NCBI GenBank assembly: GCA_963726405.1
Contig: CAVSCF010000012.1
Coordinates: forward strand, 69,547 to 133,546
Direction of reading: 5' to 3'
Length of the DNA stretch: 64,000 nt
From: JAOUJD01 sp963726405
GTDB taxonomy: Bacteria > Pseudomonadota > Gammaproteobacteria > Burkholderiales > Burkholderiaceae_F
How positions within the stretch are numbered: position 1 is the stretch's first letter; the number at the start of each line of letters is the position of its first letter. The notes below the pieces were generated by a model. The model saw nothing but the letters and a program-made list of their open reading frames with translations. It made no database searches and was not told the DNA's origin. A program made the position numbers and the translations under genes. This document shows positions 49,450 to 58,472 of the stretch, piece by piece.

Positions 49450-50346
49450 ATGGAGCAGGCCGCGCCGCGGCGAGTGGGCATGGTCGCCGTCATCGGCCGA
49501 CCCAACGTCGGCAAGTCGACCCTGGTGAACGCCCTCGTCGGCGAGCACGTGAGCATCACGTCGCGCAAGCCGCAGACCACGCGTGACCGCGTCCTGGGGG
49601 TCCGCACCGACGCCGACGCCCAGTACATCTTCGTCGACACGCCCGGTTTCCAGCGGCGTCACCGGTCCGCCCTCAACACACGCATGAACCAGCAGGTGAC
49701 CGGTGCGCTGAACGACGTGGACGCGATCGTCCTGGTGATCGAGGCAATCGGCTGGCGCAGCGAGGACGAAGCCGTCGTCCAGCTGCTGCCCAGGGATTCC
49801 GACCGCGTGATTCTGGCGATCAACAAGACCGACATGGTGGCCGAACGCGAGAAGCTGCTGCCACTGATGGCGGCCTCGATGCAGCGGTTCCCGTTCAGGG
49901 CGATCGTGCCGGTCAGTGCGGGGAAGGGCCGCCAGCTCGACGACCTGCTGAAGGAGATCGCCGCCTTGCTGCCGGAAGGGATGCCGCTCTTCGACGCCGA
50001 CCAGTACACCGACCGCAGCGCCCGCTTTCTCGCCGCCGAACAGATTCGCGAGAAAGCGTACCGGCTGCTGGGCGACGAGCTTCCCTACGGCGTGGCGGTG
50101 ACCATCGACCGCTGGGACGAGACGGACCAGGGCGCGGAGATCGTTGCCACGCTCGTGGTGGACCGCGAAGCGCACAAGCCGATCGTCATCGGCAAGGACG
50201 GGGCGAAGCTGCGCGAGATCTCGCGGCTCGCCCGCGCGGACATCGTCGAGATGCTCGGCAAGCGCGTCCACCTCGAAGTCTGGGTGCGGGTGAAGAAGGG
50301 CTGGAGCGACGACGCCCGCGCGCTGAGGTCCCTGGGTTATGAGTGA
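49450..50346 (+). CDS. era: GTPase Era
   Basis: 298 residues. G1 GRPNVGKSTLVN, effector region TSRKPQTTRDRV, G3 DTPGF, G4 NKTD, and a C-terminal KH domain (GKDGAKLREISRLARADI). Era binds 16S rRNA and is needed for 30S assembly. It overlaps the recO start by eight bases. Confidence 0.97.
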   Translation: MEQAAPRRVGMVAVIGRPNVGKSTLVNALVGEHVSITSRKPQTTRDRVLGVRTDADAQYIFVDTPGFQRRHRSALNTRMNQQVTGALNDVDAIVLVIEAIGWRSEDEAVVQLLPRDSDRVILAINKTDMVAEREKLLPLMAASMQRFPFRAIVPVSAGKGRQLDDLLKEIAALLPEGMPLFDADQYTDRSARFLAAEQIREKAYRLLGDELPYGVAVTIDRWDETDQGAEIVATLVVDREAHKPIVIGKDGAKLREISRLARADIVEMLGKRVHLEVWVRVKKGWSDDARALRSLGYE

Positions 50347-51106
50347 GACCGCCGAGGCTCCGGCCCGGCGTGCGGCCCGAAAGCGGCCGGCCGATGTGAG
50401 GGTCGACCACCAGCCCGGCTTCGTGCTGCACAGCTATCCGTGGCGCGAGACGAGCCTCGTCGTCGAATTCTTCAGCCGCGAGTTCGGTCGGGTGGCCCTG
50501 GTCGCGCGCGGCGCCAAGCGGCCGACCTCGCAGTTCCGCGGGCTGCTGTCACCGTTCAACCCGCTGGCAGCGAGCTGGAGCGGCCGCAACGACATCAAGA
50601 TGCTGGTGAGGGCCGACTGGCTGGGCGGCATGCAGCCCCTGCGCGGCGATGCGCTGCTGGCGGCGTTCTACGCCAACGAATTGCTTGTCCGCCTGCTCGC
50701 GCGGCTGGATCCGCACGAACGCCTCTTCGGCAGTTACGTCGCCCTGCTGCAGGCGCTGTCGCACGACACGCGCCACGACACCGTGCTCCGGATCTTCGAA
50801 CTCGACCTGCTGCAGGACATCGGCTACGAAGTCCCCCTCGACCGTTGCGCCGATGGTGAGCCGATCGACGCGCAGGCACAGTACCTGTTCGGGATCGGCG
50901 AGGGCGCGCACCGGCTGGAGCGGGGCGACACGGACGACGGCACCCAGGTGTCCGGTCGCACGCTGCTCGCCATGGCGGCACGCCGGTTCGACGACGAGCG
51001 CGTGGCCGCGGAGGCCAAGGTGCTGCTGCGCCGGGTGATTCGCTACCATCTCGGCGCCAAGCCGCTCAACACGCGGCGCATCCTTCAGGACCTCAGGCAA
51101 CTCTGA
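50339..51106 (+). CDS. recO: DNA repair protein RecO
   Basis: 255 residues. An OB-fold N-terminal domain (GFVLHSYPWRETSLVVEFFS, ALVARGAKRPTSQFRG) and a helical C-terminal domain typical of RecO. It helps RecR load RecA onto SSB-coated DNA. It has a basic N-terminal extension of about 20 residues. The start lies inside the last codons of era. Confidence 0.93.
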   Translation: MSETAEAPARRAARKRPADVRVDHQPGFVLHSYPWRETSLVVEFFSREFGRVALVARGAKRPTSQFRGLLSPFNPLAASWSGRNDIKMLVRADWLGGMQPLRGDALLAAFYANELLVRLLARLDPHERLFGSYVALLQALSHDTRHDTVLRIFELDLLQDIGYEVPLDRCADGEPIDAQAQYLFGIGEGAHRLERGDTDDGTQVSGRTLLAMAARRFDDERVAAEAKVLLRRVIRYHLGAKPLNTRRILQDLRQL

Positions 51107-51124
51107 CGTGATGAGCGTGCTTTC

Positions 51125-51880
51125 ATGACTGCGCTGAGCGTGAACCTGAACAAGGTGGCTCTCGTGCGCAACACGCGGTCCATCGGCATTCCGAGCGTCA
51201 CGCACGCCGCCGTTCTCGCGCTGGAGGCCGGCGCCGACGGCATCACCGTCCATCCCCGCCCGGACGGCCGGCACGTGCGCGCCAACGACGTCGCCGATCT
51301 CGCCCACCTGCTGCAGCGGTGGCCGGCGGCCGAGTTCAACATCGAGGGCAATCCCTTTCACGGGCTGATGGAGTACGTCGCCCAGGTGCGGCCCCATCAG
51401 TGCACGTTCGTCCCCGACGAGAGCGGTGCGTTCACCTCGGACCACGGCTGGAACCTGCACGCGGATGCGGACCGCCTGCGGCCGATGATCGCGCATGCAA
51501 AGAGCCTCGGCGTGCGCGTCAGCCTCTTCATGGACCCGGTGCCCGATGCGATGCGATTCGCCGCGCAACTCGGCGCCGACCGCGTCGAGCTGTACACGGA
51601 GCCGTATGCACAGCGATTCGGCACGCCGGAAGAGGCAGCGTCGCTGAGGCAGTACGCGATCACGGCCGAGGCCGCGCTCGCCGCGGGCCTGGGCGTCAAC
51701 GCCGGCCACGACCTGAACCGCGCAAACCTGGCTCCGTTCCTGGCGACCGTGCCAGGCGTCGACGAGGTGTCCATCGGGCACGCGCTCATCGCCGACGCGC
51801 TGGAGTTCGGCCTCGCCGCCACGGTGAGGATGTATCTCGCCGAGATCCGTCGGGCCGGGGCGAGGCGGCGGGCCGGATGA
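51125..51880 (+). CDS. pdxJ: pyridoxine 5'-phosphate synthase
   Basis: 251 residues, TIM barrel. The motifs LSVNLNKVALVRNTR, ADGITVHPRPDGRHVR, EFNIEGNP and GLGVNAGHDLNRANL match PdxJ, which joins 1-deoxyxylulose 5-phosphate and 3-amino-1-hydroxyacetone phosphate to pyridoxine phosphate. Its stop overlaps the acpS start (ATGA), the conserved pdxJ-acpS pair. Confidence 0.96.
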   Translation: MTALSVNLNKVALVRNTRSIGIPSVTHAAVLALEAGADGITVHPRPDGRHVRANDVADLAHLLQRWPAAEFNIEGNPFHGLMEYVAQVRPHQCTFVPDESGAFTSDHGWNLHADADRLRPMIAHAKSLGVRVSLFMDPVPDAMRFAAQLGADRVELYTEPYAQRFGTPEEAASLRQYAITAEAALAAGLGVNAGHDLNRANLAPFLATVPGVDEVSIGHALIADALEFGLAATVRMYLAEIRRAGARRRAG

Positions 51881-52275
51881 TCTACGGCATCGGCGTCGAC
51901 CTCATCGAGATCGCGCGGATCGAAGCGGCTTACGCGCGGTTCGGCGAGCGGTTTGCGCGGCGGATCCTCACGGAGCGCGAACTGGAGCGCTATCACGCGC
52001 GACGGGCGCGTTCCGACGTCCGCGGCATCGCGTTCCTCGCGACGCGCTTTGCCGCGAAGGAAGCGATCTCGAAGGCGCTCGGGCTCGGCATGCGGACACC
52101 GATGACATGGCGCGCGGTCGAGGTCGTCAACGACCCGACGGGCCGGCCCCTCGCGTTCGCGAGCGGCGAACTGCGGGCGTACATGCAGCGTCGGCGCCTG
52201 CGGCTGCACGTTTCGCTGACCGATGAAAGATCGATGGCGACCGCCTATGCGATCGCCGAAGTGGAGGGCACTTAG
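51877..52275 (+). CDS. acpS: holo-ACP synthase
   Basis: 132 residues. IYGIGVDLIEIARIE contains the Mg-binding Asp and FAAKEAISKALGLGM the second metal ligand and CoA site. It transfers phosphopantetheine from CoA to AcpP (encoded at 37.5 kb). It overlaps pdxJ by four bases and nagZ by one. Confidence 0.95.
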   Translation: MIYGIGVDLIEIARIEAAYARFGERFARRILTERELERYHARRARSDVRGIAFLATRFAAKEAISKALGLGMRTPMTWRAVEVVNDPTGRPLAFASGELRAYMQRRRLRLHVSLTDERSMATAYAIAEVEGT

Positions 52276-53300
52276 TGAGCGGTCTCGGTCCGGTGGTGGT
52301 GGGTGTCCAGGGAACGGAACTGGGTCCGGCCGACCGCGAGCGGTTGTCGCATCCCCTCGTAGGTATGGTGATCCTGTTCGCGTCGAACTACGAGTCGCCC
52401 GAACAACTGCAGCGGCTCACGGCCGACATTCACGCATTGCGCACGCCGCCGCTCGTGATCGCGGTCGACCACGAAGGCGGACGGGTGCAGCGTTTCAGGC
52501 GCGGCTTCACGCACCTGCCGCCGATGCGCGCGCTGGGGACACTGTGGGAGCGGGACGTCCTCACGGCGTGCCGGACGGCCGCCTCGGTCGGTTACGTGCT
52601 GGCGGCGGAGTTGCGCGCTCACGGGGTGGACTTCTCCTTCACGCCGGTGCTCGATCTCGATCACGGGCGCAGCGGTGTCATCGGCGATCGGGCCTTCCAC
52701 TCGGATCCGCGCGTCGTGACGCTGCTCGCGTCGCACCTGATGCACGGTCTGCAACTCGCCGGGATGGCGAACTGCGGCAAGCACTACCCGGGGCATGGCT
52801 GGCCGGAGGCCGATTCCCACGTCGATATTCCGCACGATCCGCGGCCGCTGGAGACCATCGTCGAGGTGGATGCTGCGCCGTACCGCTGGCTCGGGCGGCA
52901 ACTGACGAGCGTGATGCCCGCGCACGTCGTGTACGACGCGGTCGATGGCGCGCCAGCCGGGTTCTCGCGGCGGTGGATCGAACTGCTCCGCGGCAAACTG
53001 GGCTTCACGGGCGCCATTTTCAGCGACGACCTGCTGATGCAGGGCGCGAGCGGGCAGGGCTCCATGCCCGAGCGTGCGCGCGCCGCGCTGAAGGCCGGAT
53101 GCGACCTGGTGCTGGTGTGCAATCGGATCGACGCCATGGACGAAGTGCTCGACGGGTTGAGGTGGAAGGCCGGACCGCACCACCTCGAACGCCTGGGGCG
53201 CCTTGTGCCCAAGGGGCCGGCGCAGGCGCCTGCCGACCTGCGGGGCTCGGAGGTGTACCGGGCGGCCCTGCGCGATCTCGAGGACCTCGCCGCCGTGTAG
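52275..53300 (+). CDS. nagZ: beta-N-acetylhexosaminidase NagZ
   Basis: 341 residues, GH3 family. The signature GKHYPGHGWPEADSHVDIP holds the catalytic His loop, and the nucleophile Asp lies in FSDDLLMQGAS. It removes GlcNAc from anhydromuropeptides during peptidoglycan recycling in the cytoplasm. The start is GTG at 52275, sharing its G with the acpS stop codon. Confidence 0.94.
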   Translation: MSGLGPVVVGVQGTELGPADRERLSHPLVGMVILFASNYESPEQLQRLTADIHALRTPPLVIAVDHEGGRVQRFRRGFTHLPPMRALGTLWERDVLTACRTAASVGYVLAAELRAHGVDFSFTPVLDLDHGRSGVIGDRAFHSDPRVVTLLASHLMHGLQLAGMANCGKHYPGHGWPEADSHVDIPHDPRPLETIVEVDAAPYRWLGRQLTSVMPAHVVYDAVDGAPAGFSRRWIELLRGKLGFTGAIFSDDLLMQGASGQGSMPERARAALKAGCDLVLVCNRIDAMDEVLDGLRWKAGPHHLERLGRLVPKGPAQAPADLRGSEVYRAALRDLEDLAAV

Positions 53301-53336
53301 CATCGATCGCAGACAGCAACCAGAAGAGGGAACGCG

Positions 53337-53702
53337 ATGCGTCGGTCAGGGGAACAGGGTCTTTCCGGGTGGATGCTGAAAGCCATTGCGGTCGTGGCTG
53401 CCGCGCTTGCGCTTGCCGCGTGCGTGGTCTACGAACCGGTGCCGATGGCGCAGGGCCCGTCGACCTATGACCGCTCATGGGCCGCCGCGATCGGCGCGCT
53501 GCAGGACCAGGGCATGGCGATCAGCGAACAGGATCGCGCCAGCGGAGTAGTGCGCGGAACGCGCGGTCCCGTCACCGTCACCGCACTCGTGCGCACACAA
53601 GCCGACGGCCGGGTGCGCGTGGAGTTCAACACCACCGGCGGGGCCGACCCTGGCCTCGTGGATCGCGTGAGCGAAAGCTACAACCGGCGCATGGGCCGCT
53701 GA
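53337..53702 (+). CDS. small lipoprotein, unknown function
   Basis: 121 residues. A hydrophobic signal peptide ends in the lipobox LAAC (ALALAACVVYEP, Cys at about 29), followed by a soluble alpha/beta domain (SWAAAIGALQDQGMAI, VTALVRTQADGRVRVEF). An internal ATG at 53373 would give a more typical signal-peptide length. It lies between nagZ and uvrC. No family recognised by eye. Confidence 0.6.
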   Translation: MRRSGEQGLSGWMLKAIAVVAAALALAACVVYEPVPMAQGPSTYDRSWAAAIGALQDQGMAISEQDRASGVVRGTRGPVTVTALVRTQADGRVRVEFNTTGGADPGLVDRVSESYNRRMGR

Positions 53703-53878
53703 GTCGCCGCGCGGCGACCGCAAACGCGCGCTCCGAAGAGCGGGGCTGATCGTCGTCGTTCGCGCACGGCGAGACGCGCCATCCGGCGAACCCGACAGGG
53801 CGCCACTTACAATCGGCTCGCCCGTTGCAGCATCCATCGGGCAGGCCCGGAATTTCATGATCGGGCCGACAAATCGCC

Positions 53879-55729
53879 ATGTCGTCCTCTGCCCCCGCCT
53901 TCGATCCGCGTCCCGTTCTTGACGGCTTGCCGCACTTGCCCGGCGTCTACCGCATGGTGGGCGTGGACGGCATCGTGCTCTATGTCGGCAAGGCGCGCGA
54001 CCTGAAGAAGCGCGTCTCGTCCTACTTCAACAAGGGGGTGGGGCCGCGCACGGCGCACATGCTCGGCAAAGTGAGCGGCATCGAGACGACGGTCACGCGT
54101 TCCGAGGCCGAAGCGCTGCTCCTCGAGAACACGCTCATCAAGTCGCTGGCGCCGCGGTACAACATCCTGTTCCGTGACGACAAGTCGTATCCGTACCTGA
54201 AGTTCACGGTGCACGAATACCCGCGCGTGGCCTATTACCGCGGCGCCGTGGACAAGCGTGCCCACTACTTCGGACCGTATCCGAACGCGTGGGCGGTGAA
54301 GGACAGCATCCAGGTGCTGCAGAAGGTGTTCCGGTTGCGCACCTGCGAGGACACGGTGTTCGCGAACCGGTCGCGACCCTGCCTGCTGCACCAGATCCAG
54401 CGCTGCAGCGCGCCGTGCGTGCATCTGATTGACGCCACTGCGTACGCCGAGGACGTCGACCGCGCGGTCCGCTTCCTGCGCGGGCAGACCGATGACGTGA
54501 TGCGGGAACTCGAGGGCCGGATGCAGCAACTGGCCTCGTCGCTCCGGTTCGAGGAAGCCGCGGCGGTGCGCGACCAGATGGGAGCGCTTGCCCGCGTACT
54601 GCACCAGCAGGCGGTCGACACGACAGGCTCCGACGCCGACGCCGATGTGCTGGCCGCGGTCATGGATGGCGGGCACGCCTGCGTGAACCTCGCCATGGTG
54701 CGCGGTGGACGCCACCTCGGGGACAAGCCCAATTTTCCGGCACGCGCCGCGGAATCCGCGGATGCGGCCGAGGTGCTCGAGGCCTTCATCTCGCAGCATT
54801 ACCTGGTGCAGCCGTGCCCACCGACGCTGGTGGTGAACGCGGAGGTCGACGCGGAGGAGCTGTCGGAACTGCTGACCGCGTCGTCCGGCCGTCGGGTGCA
54901 GGTGATCCGCCATCCGCACGACCAGCGTCGGCGCTGGCTGGAGATGGCCGAGTCGAACGCGCGACTCGCGCTCGCGCGCCGCCTGGCCGAGGAGGGCTCC
55001 CAGATCGCGCGCACGCGTGCGTTGATGGCAACGCTCAACATCGAGCTTGGCGATGACGACGCGGACAAGCTGCGCGTCGAGTGCTTCGACATCAGCCACA
55101 CGGGCGGCGAGGCGACGCAGGCCTCGTGCGTCGTCTTCGCCAATCACCAGATGCGCCCGGCGGAGTACCGGCGCTTCAACATCGAAGGCATCGAGCCCGG
55201 CGACGACTACGCGGCGATGCGGCAGGTCCTGACACGACGCTTCTCGCCGGTCGCGCGGGGCGAGGCCGCATTGCCGCACCTGGTGCTGATCGACGGCGGC
55301 AAGGGGCAGGTGACGGTGGCGCGCCAGGTCTTCGAGGAACTCGGCATCGACACCGGCGTTCTCGTCGGTGTCGCGAAGGGCGAGGAACGCAAGGTCGGGC
55401 TGGAGGAACTGGTGTTTCCCGACGACCGGCCGCCTCTCGTGCTGGGTCGCGAATCGCAGGCCCTGATGCTGGTGGCGCAGATCCGCGACGAGGCGCACCG
55501 CTTCGCGATCACCGGGATGCGGGCCCGGCGCGCGAAGACGCGCAATACCTCGCAGCTGGAAGGCATGGATGGCATCGGGCCCAAGCGGCGCCAGAAGCTG
55601 CTCGCCCGCTTCGGCGGCATGCGGGGGCTCGCCTCGGCGTCGATCGACGACATCGCAACCGTCGAGGGCGTTTCGCGTAAGCTGGCGGAGCGGATCTACG
55701 CCCAGTTGCATGGCCAGCCCACCGAATAG
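53879..55729 (+). CDS. uvrC: excinuclease ABC subunit C
   Basis: 616 residues. An N-terminal GIY-YIG nuclease (LPGVYRMVGVDGIVLYVGKA, about 17-36), a central UVR motif that binds UvrB (FEEAAAVRDQMGAL), an RNase H-like nuclease domain (VECFDISHTGGEA, LVLIDGGKGQV) and tandem helix-hairpin-helices at the C terminus (MDGIGPKRRQKLLARFGG). It makes both incisions in nucleotide excision repair. The last 20 bases overlap pgsA. Confidence 0.97.
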   Translation: MSSSAPAFDPRPVLDGLPHLPGVYRMVGVDGIVLYVGKARDLKKRVSSYFNKGVGPRTAHMLGKVSGIETTVTRSEAEALLLENTLIKSLAPRYNILFRDDKSYPYLKFTVHEYPRVAYYRGAVDKRAHYFGPYPNAWAVKDSIQVLQKVFRLRTCEDTVFANRSRPCLLHQIQRCSAPCVHLIDATAYAEDVDRAVRFLRGQTDDVMRELEGRMQQLASSLRFEEAAAVRDQMGALARVLHQQAVDTTGSDADADVLAAVMDGGHACVNLAMVRGGRHLGDKPNFPARAAESADAAEVLEAFISQHYLVQPCPPTLVVNAEVDAEELSELLTASSGRRVQVIRHPHDQRRRWLEMAESNARLALARRLAEEGSQIARTRALMATLNIELGDDDADKLRVECFDISHTGGEATQASCVVFANHQMRPAEYRRFNIEGIEPGDDYAAMRQVLTRRFSPVARGEAALPHLVLIDGGKGQVTVARQVFEELGIDTGVLVGVAKGEERKVGLEELVFPDDRPPLVLGRESQALMLVAQIRDEAHRFAITGMRARRAKTRNTSQLEGMDGIGPKRRQKLLARFGGMRGLASASIDDIATVEGVSRKLAERIYAQLHGQPTE

Positions 55730-56309
55730 CACTCCCCTGAGCTTCAACGTGCCGATGGCGCTCACATGGGCGCGCATCGCGATGATCCCGCTCATCGTCG
55801 GCATCTTCTATGTGCCGGACGCCTGGTTCCCGGCCCACTGGAAGAACGCGACCGCCTGCTGGCTGTTCGTGCTCGCGGCCATCACCGATGCCTTCGACGG
55901 ATACATTGCCCGGCGCTATGGCATGACGAGCCCGCTCGGCGCGTTCCTGGATCCGGTCGCGGACAAGCTGATGGTGAGTGCCGCGCTGGTGGTGCTGCTG
56001 TCGCTCGGCCGCGTCGACGAGTTCGTCGCTCTCGTGATCATCGGCCGCGAAATCGCCGTGTCGGCCCTGCGCGAATGGATGGCCCAGATCGGCAAGTCCG
56101 GCAGCGTGGCGGTCAACTCCCTCGGCAAGATCAAGACGATCGCGCAGATGGTGGCCATTCCGATGCTGCTGTTCCATGACCGGCTGTTCGGTCTGATCGA
56201 CGTTCACCTGATCGGAACACTGCTGATCTATGTCGCCGCGGTGCTGACCGTTTACTCGATGCTGATCTATCTCCGGATGGCGTGGCCGCACCTCAACGAC
56301 GACCGCTGA
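55710..56309 (+). CDS. pgsA: CDP-diacylglycerol--glycerol-3-phosphate 3-phosphatidyltransferase
   Basis: 199 residues, several membrane helices. The CDP-alcohol phosphotransferase motif D-G-A-R-G-D-D is visible in DAFDGYIARRYG...GAFLDPVADK. It makes phosphatidylglycerol phosphate. ATG at 55710 lies within uvrC and aligns the segment LSFNVPMALTW with the usual PgsA start. The order uvrC-pgsA-tRNA-Gly-tRNA-Cys is the same as in E. coli. Confidence 0.95.
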   Translation: MASPPNSTPLSFNVPMALTWARIAMIPLIVGIFYVPDAWFPAHWKNATACWLFVLAAITDAFDGYIARRYGMTSPLGAFLDPVADKLMVSAALVVLLSLGRVDEFVALVIIGREIAVSALREWMAQIGKSGSVAVNSLGKIKTIAQMVAIPMLLFHDRLFGLIDVHLIGTLLIYVAAVLTVYSMLIYLRMAWPHLNDDR

Positions 56310-56338
56310 TCGCGGGCGGCAGAACCTCGCGCGCTGGT

Positions 56339-56366
56339 TTGACACCCCCTCGTCCACAGCTATAAT
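56339..56366 (+). promoter_or_regulatory. consensus sigma70 promoter of the tRNA-Gly/tRNA-Cys unit
   Basis: TTGACA (56339-56344), a 16-base spacer and TATAAT (56361-56366): exact consensus in both boxes. It ends 12 bases before tRNA-Gly, as expected for a strong stable-RNA promoter. Confidence 0.9.
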
Positions 56367-56378
56367 CCGCCGCTTCGA

Positions 56379-56454
56379 GCGGGCGTAGCTCAGTTGGTAG
56401 AGCGCAACCTTGCCAAGGTTGAGGTCGAGAGTTCGAGACTCTTCGCCCGCTCCA
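56379..56454 (+). tRNA. glyW: tRNA-Gly (anticodon GCC)
   Basis: 76 bases including an encoded CCA. The acceptor stem GCGGGCG pairs with CGCCCGC at the 3' end; the D arm is GCTCAGTTGGTAGAGC; the anticodon loop is CTTGCCAAG with anticodon GCC; the T arm is GAGTTCGAGACTC. Confidence 0.97.
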
Positions 56455-56462
56455 GTTTTCCT

Positions 56463-56488
56463 GGGGGAGCCAACGCGCTTCCCCTTTT
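56463..56488 (+). terminator. terminator-like hairpin between the two tRNA genes
   Basis: GGGGGAGC (one G:U pair), a six-base loop, GCTTCCCC and TTTT. It may end part of the tRNA-Gly transcripts or serve as a processing signal; tRNA-Cys has no clear promoter of its own. Confidence 0.5.
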
Positions 56489-56526
56489 GGTTTTAAACGG
56501 CATCCGATTTTGCGCGATGCCGCGGC

Positions 56527-56600
56527 GGCGGGGTGGCAGAGTGGCCATGCAGCGGACTGCAAATCCGTGTACGCCGGTTCGATTCCGACCCCCGCCTCCA
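56527..56600 (+). tRNA. cysT: tRNA-Cys (anticodon GCA); probable integration site
   Basis: 74 bases with encoded CCA. The acceptor stem GGCGGGG pairs with CCCCGCC; the anticodon loop ACTGCAAAT holds GCA; the T arm is GCCGGTTCGATTCCGAC (outer pairs imperfect). A tyrosine integrase gene starts 77 bases downstream in the same direction, so the 3' end of this tRNA is the likely attachment site (attL side). In E. coli a tRNA-Leu gene follows at this spot; here the element follows instead. Confidence 0.95.
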
Positions 56601-56677
56601 AAGTCTTGATCCAGTGCCGCTTTTCGGCGACGACCTGAGCAACGCAGTCCGTTGCTTCCTGATCGGAGCCAAAAGCG

Positions 56678-57675
56678 ATGAATGCAGCCTACGAAGCGGT
56701 CACGCCGACCGCAGTGCGGACCTTCCCGACCGCGCTGAACCGAGGCGATCTGACGGTCCGCGAGACCATCGACGCGTACATGGCCGGTTACGCCGGTCGC
56801 GACTCGTCCCGTGCCATGCGCGCGGGGTATTGGTCCCATGTGATCGGGGAAACCAAGCTGCGCGACCTCGACAGTGACCTGATTGCCGACGTGCTCGACC
56901 AACTCGCGTCGCAACCTGTCCGCAAGTACGTCGGCAAGGATGAGCAGGGCCGACGCCTCTATCGCGACCACCGAATCCGTAGCGGCAAGACCGTCAACCG
57001 CTACCGCACGACGCTGAGTGCGGTCCTGACCTGGGCGCGCCAGAAGCGCCTTACCCCGAAGGGGTGGCGCAATCCGTGCCACGACGTAAAGGGCGCGCCC
57101 GAGGGTGCTGGGCGCGTGCGGTATCTCAGCGCAGACGAGCGCCGTCGGCTCTTGAGCGCAGCCCGCATCAGCGCGTGGCCGAAACTCTATCTCCTCGTAC
57201 TGATGGCGATCACGACCGGCGCGCGCCGGGGGAACTGCTCGGCCTGCGCTATCGCGATCTCCAGTTGCCGGAGGCCAAGGACGGCACGGGAACGGCAACG
57301 CTGCCGCGAACCAAGAACGGAGACGCGCGCGTCCTGGTGCTCACGCCCTTGGTCATTGCGGAGATCCGGCGGCACGGGTCTGGCGTGCCGGATGCGCTGC
57401 TGTTCCCCGGCAAGTTTCGTCGTGATCAGCCGTATTCGATCAATGAAGCTTGGACCCGCGCGTTGAAGAATGCGCGGATTGAGGACTTCAAGTTCCACGA
57501 CCTGCGGCACACCCACGCCTCCTATCTGGCTCAGTCAGGAGCTTCGCTGCTGGAGATTGCCGACAGCCTGGGACACCGAACAATGGCGATGGTGAAGCGA
57601 TACAGTCACCTCAGCACTGACAGCAAGGCCCGCTTGATCCACAGTGTGCTGGGTGGCATCGGGCAGGCCGCGTAG
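56678..57675 (+). CDS. int: tyrosine recombinase / integrase, one -1 frameshift as sequenced
   Basis: Read across one frame change: about 332 residues. An N-terminal SAM-like core-binding domain (VRETIDAYMAGYAGRD) and a catalytic domain follow, with Arg in ITTGARRGELLGLRYRDL, His-x-x-Arg in FHDLRHTHASYLAQSG, LGHRTMAMV and the nucleophile Tyr in KRYSHLS. The break is in a G run at 57229-57233 (five G seen, six needed). It would integrate and excise the element at tRNA-Cys. ATG at 56678 has GGAG about ten bases upstream. Confidence 0.9.
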
Positions 57676-57682
57676 GGAATCT

Positions 57683-58125
57683 ATGCTCCCCGATTGGATG
57701 AAAAAGCACTTCAACGTGCCCGAGGGAAGCGCCGAGGAGAAGGCGCTGCTCGACTGGCAGCATGAGCTACGCGGCGCTATTGAAAAGCGAGACGCCAGCA
57801 AGCTTGCGCTGAAGCTCGTCTACGAGGGCGTCCGGCCGGAACTCGGCAATACCTGTATGGCCTAATCCTCAAGGCACCGTGGCGTGATCCACGGCGTGGC
57901 GTCAAGCGCAGCCTCAACAAGGTTCAGGAGATTGCGCTCGTCAATCTGTACACGCTTCTCGCGGCAGGCGTGGCAGTGGATGGGATTCGACTCGACCGTG
58001 AGGAATCATCCTGCACTTGTCTTCTGTGTTCCACGTCGCGCACCACAGTGGAGCGATGCCTTCAGTCGCGTAAAGGGGCACTCCCAAAAACCCCCCGCAT
58101 TGTGAGAGCAAACTTTAGCGGCTAA
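57683..58125 (+). CDS. hypothetical protein of the element, probable -1 frameshift
   Basis: Starts MLPDWMKKHFNVPEG eight bases after the integrase. As written it stops after 60 codons, but restoring one C near 57852 (ACCCTG for ACCTG) continues with LYGLILKAPWRDPRRG, KVQEIALVNLYTLLAAGVAVDG and a Cys-rich end (SSCTCLLCSTS), about 147 residues in all. The restored part has coding character. No family recognised. The C-terminal 40 residues are the least certain. Confidence 0.4.
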
Positions 58126-58182
58126 TCCGCACAGTTCACCTCGTCGCCGCCGGGAAGCGGCACTGATCAAGACGAGGTGCAG

Positions 58183-58454
58183 ATGCAGAACGAAACAGAA
58201 CTGTGGTCGCCACTCTTCGGCGACGATGGCAGCAATTGCTGGCGGGCGAAGCACCGCCAGTTGTTCCCTCCGAAGAAAGCCTGCGGTACTTCTTTCGCCA
58301 ACACAAGAAGGACTTGGTGGCGAAGGGCGCGGTGGTCCGCCACCGGGGGATATTTCACGCGACCCCGTTGATGCTGCCCGCTGTGCAAGCGATTGCCCAG
58401 CAGGCCGCGTTACGCAGCGTGGATGGCGACGCCTTTGGCATCACGATCCCCTGA
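58183..58454 (+). CDS. excisionase-like small winged-helix protein, probable -1 frameshift
   Basis: ATG at 58183 has GAGG at good spacing and reads MQNETELW; one missing G near 58203 then joins it to VATLRRRWQQLLAGEAPPVV, giving about 90 residues. The part SEESLRYFFRQHKKDLVAKG followed by AVVRHRGIFHATPLML resembles small HTH/winged-helix proteins of phages and integrative elements (excisionase or regulator). Position between integrase and replication genes fits such a role. An intact 83-codon frame from GTG at 58203 would express the same domain. Inference from pattern only. Confidence 0.45.
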
Positions 58455-58472
58455 CGCGGGCGTCGCAAACTA

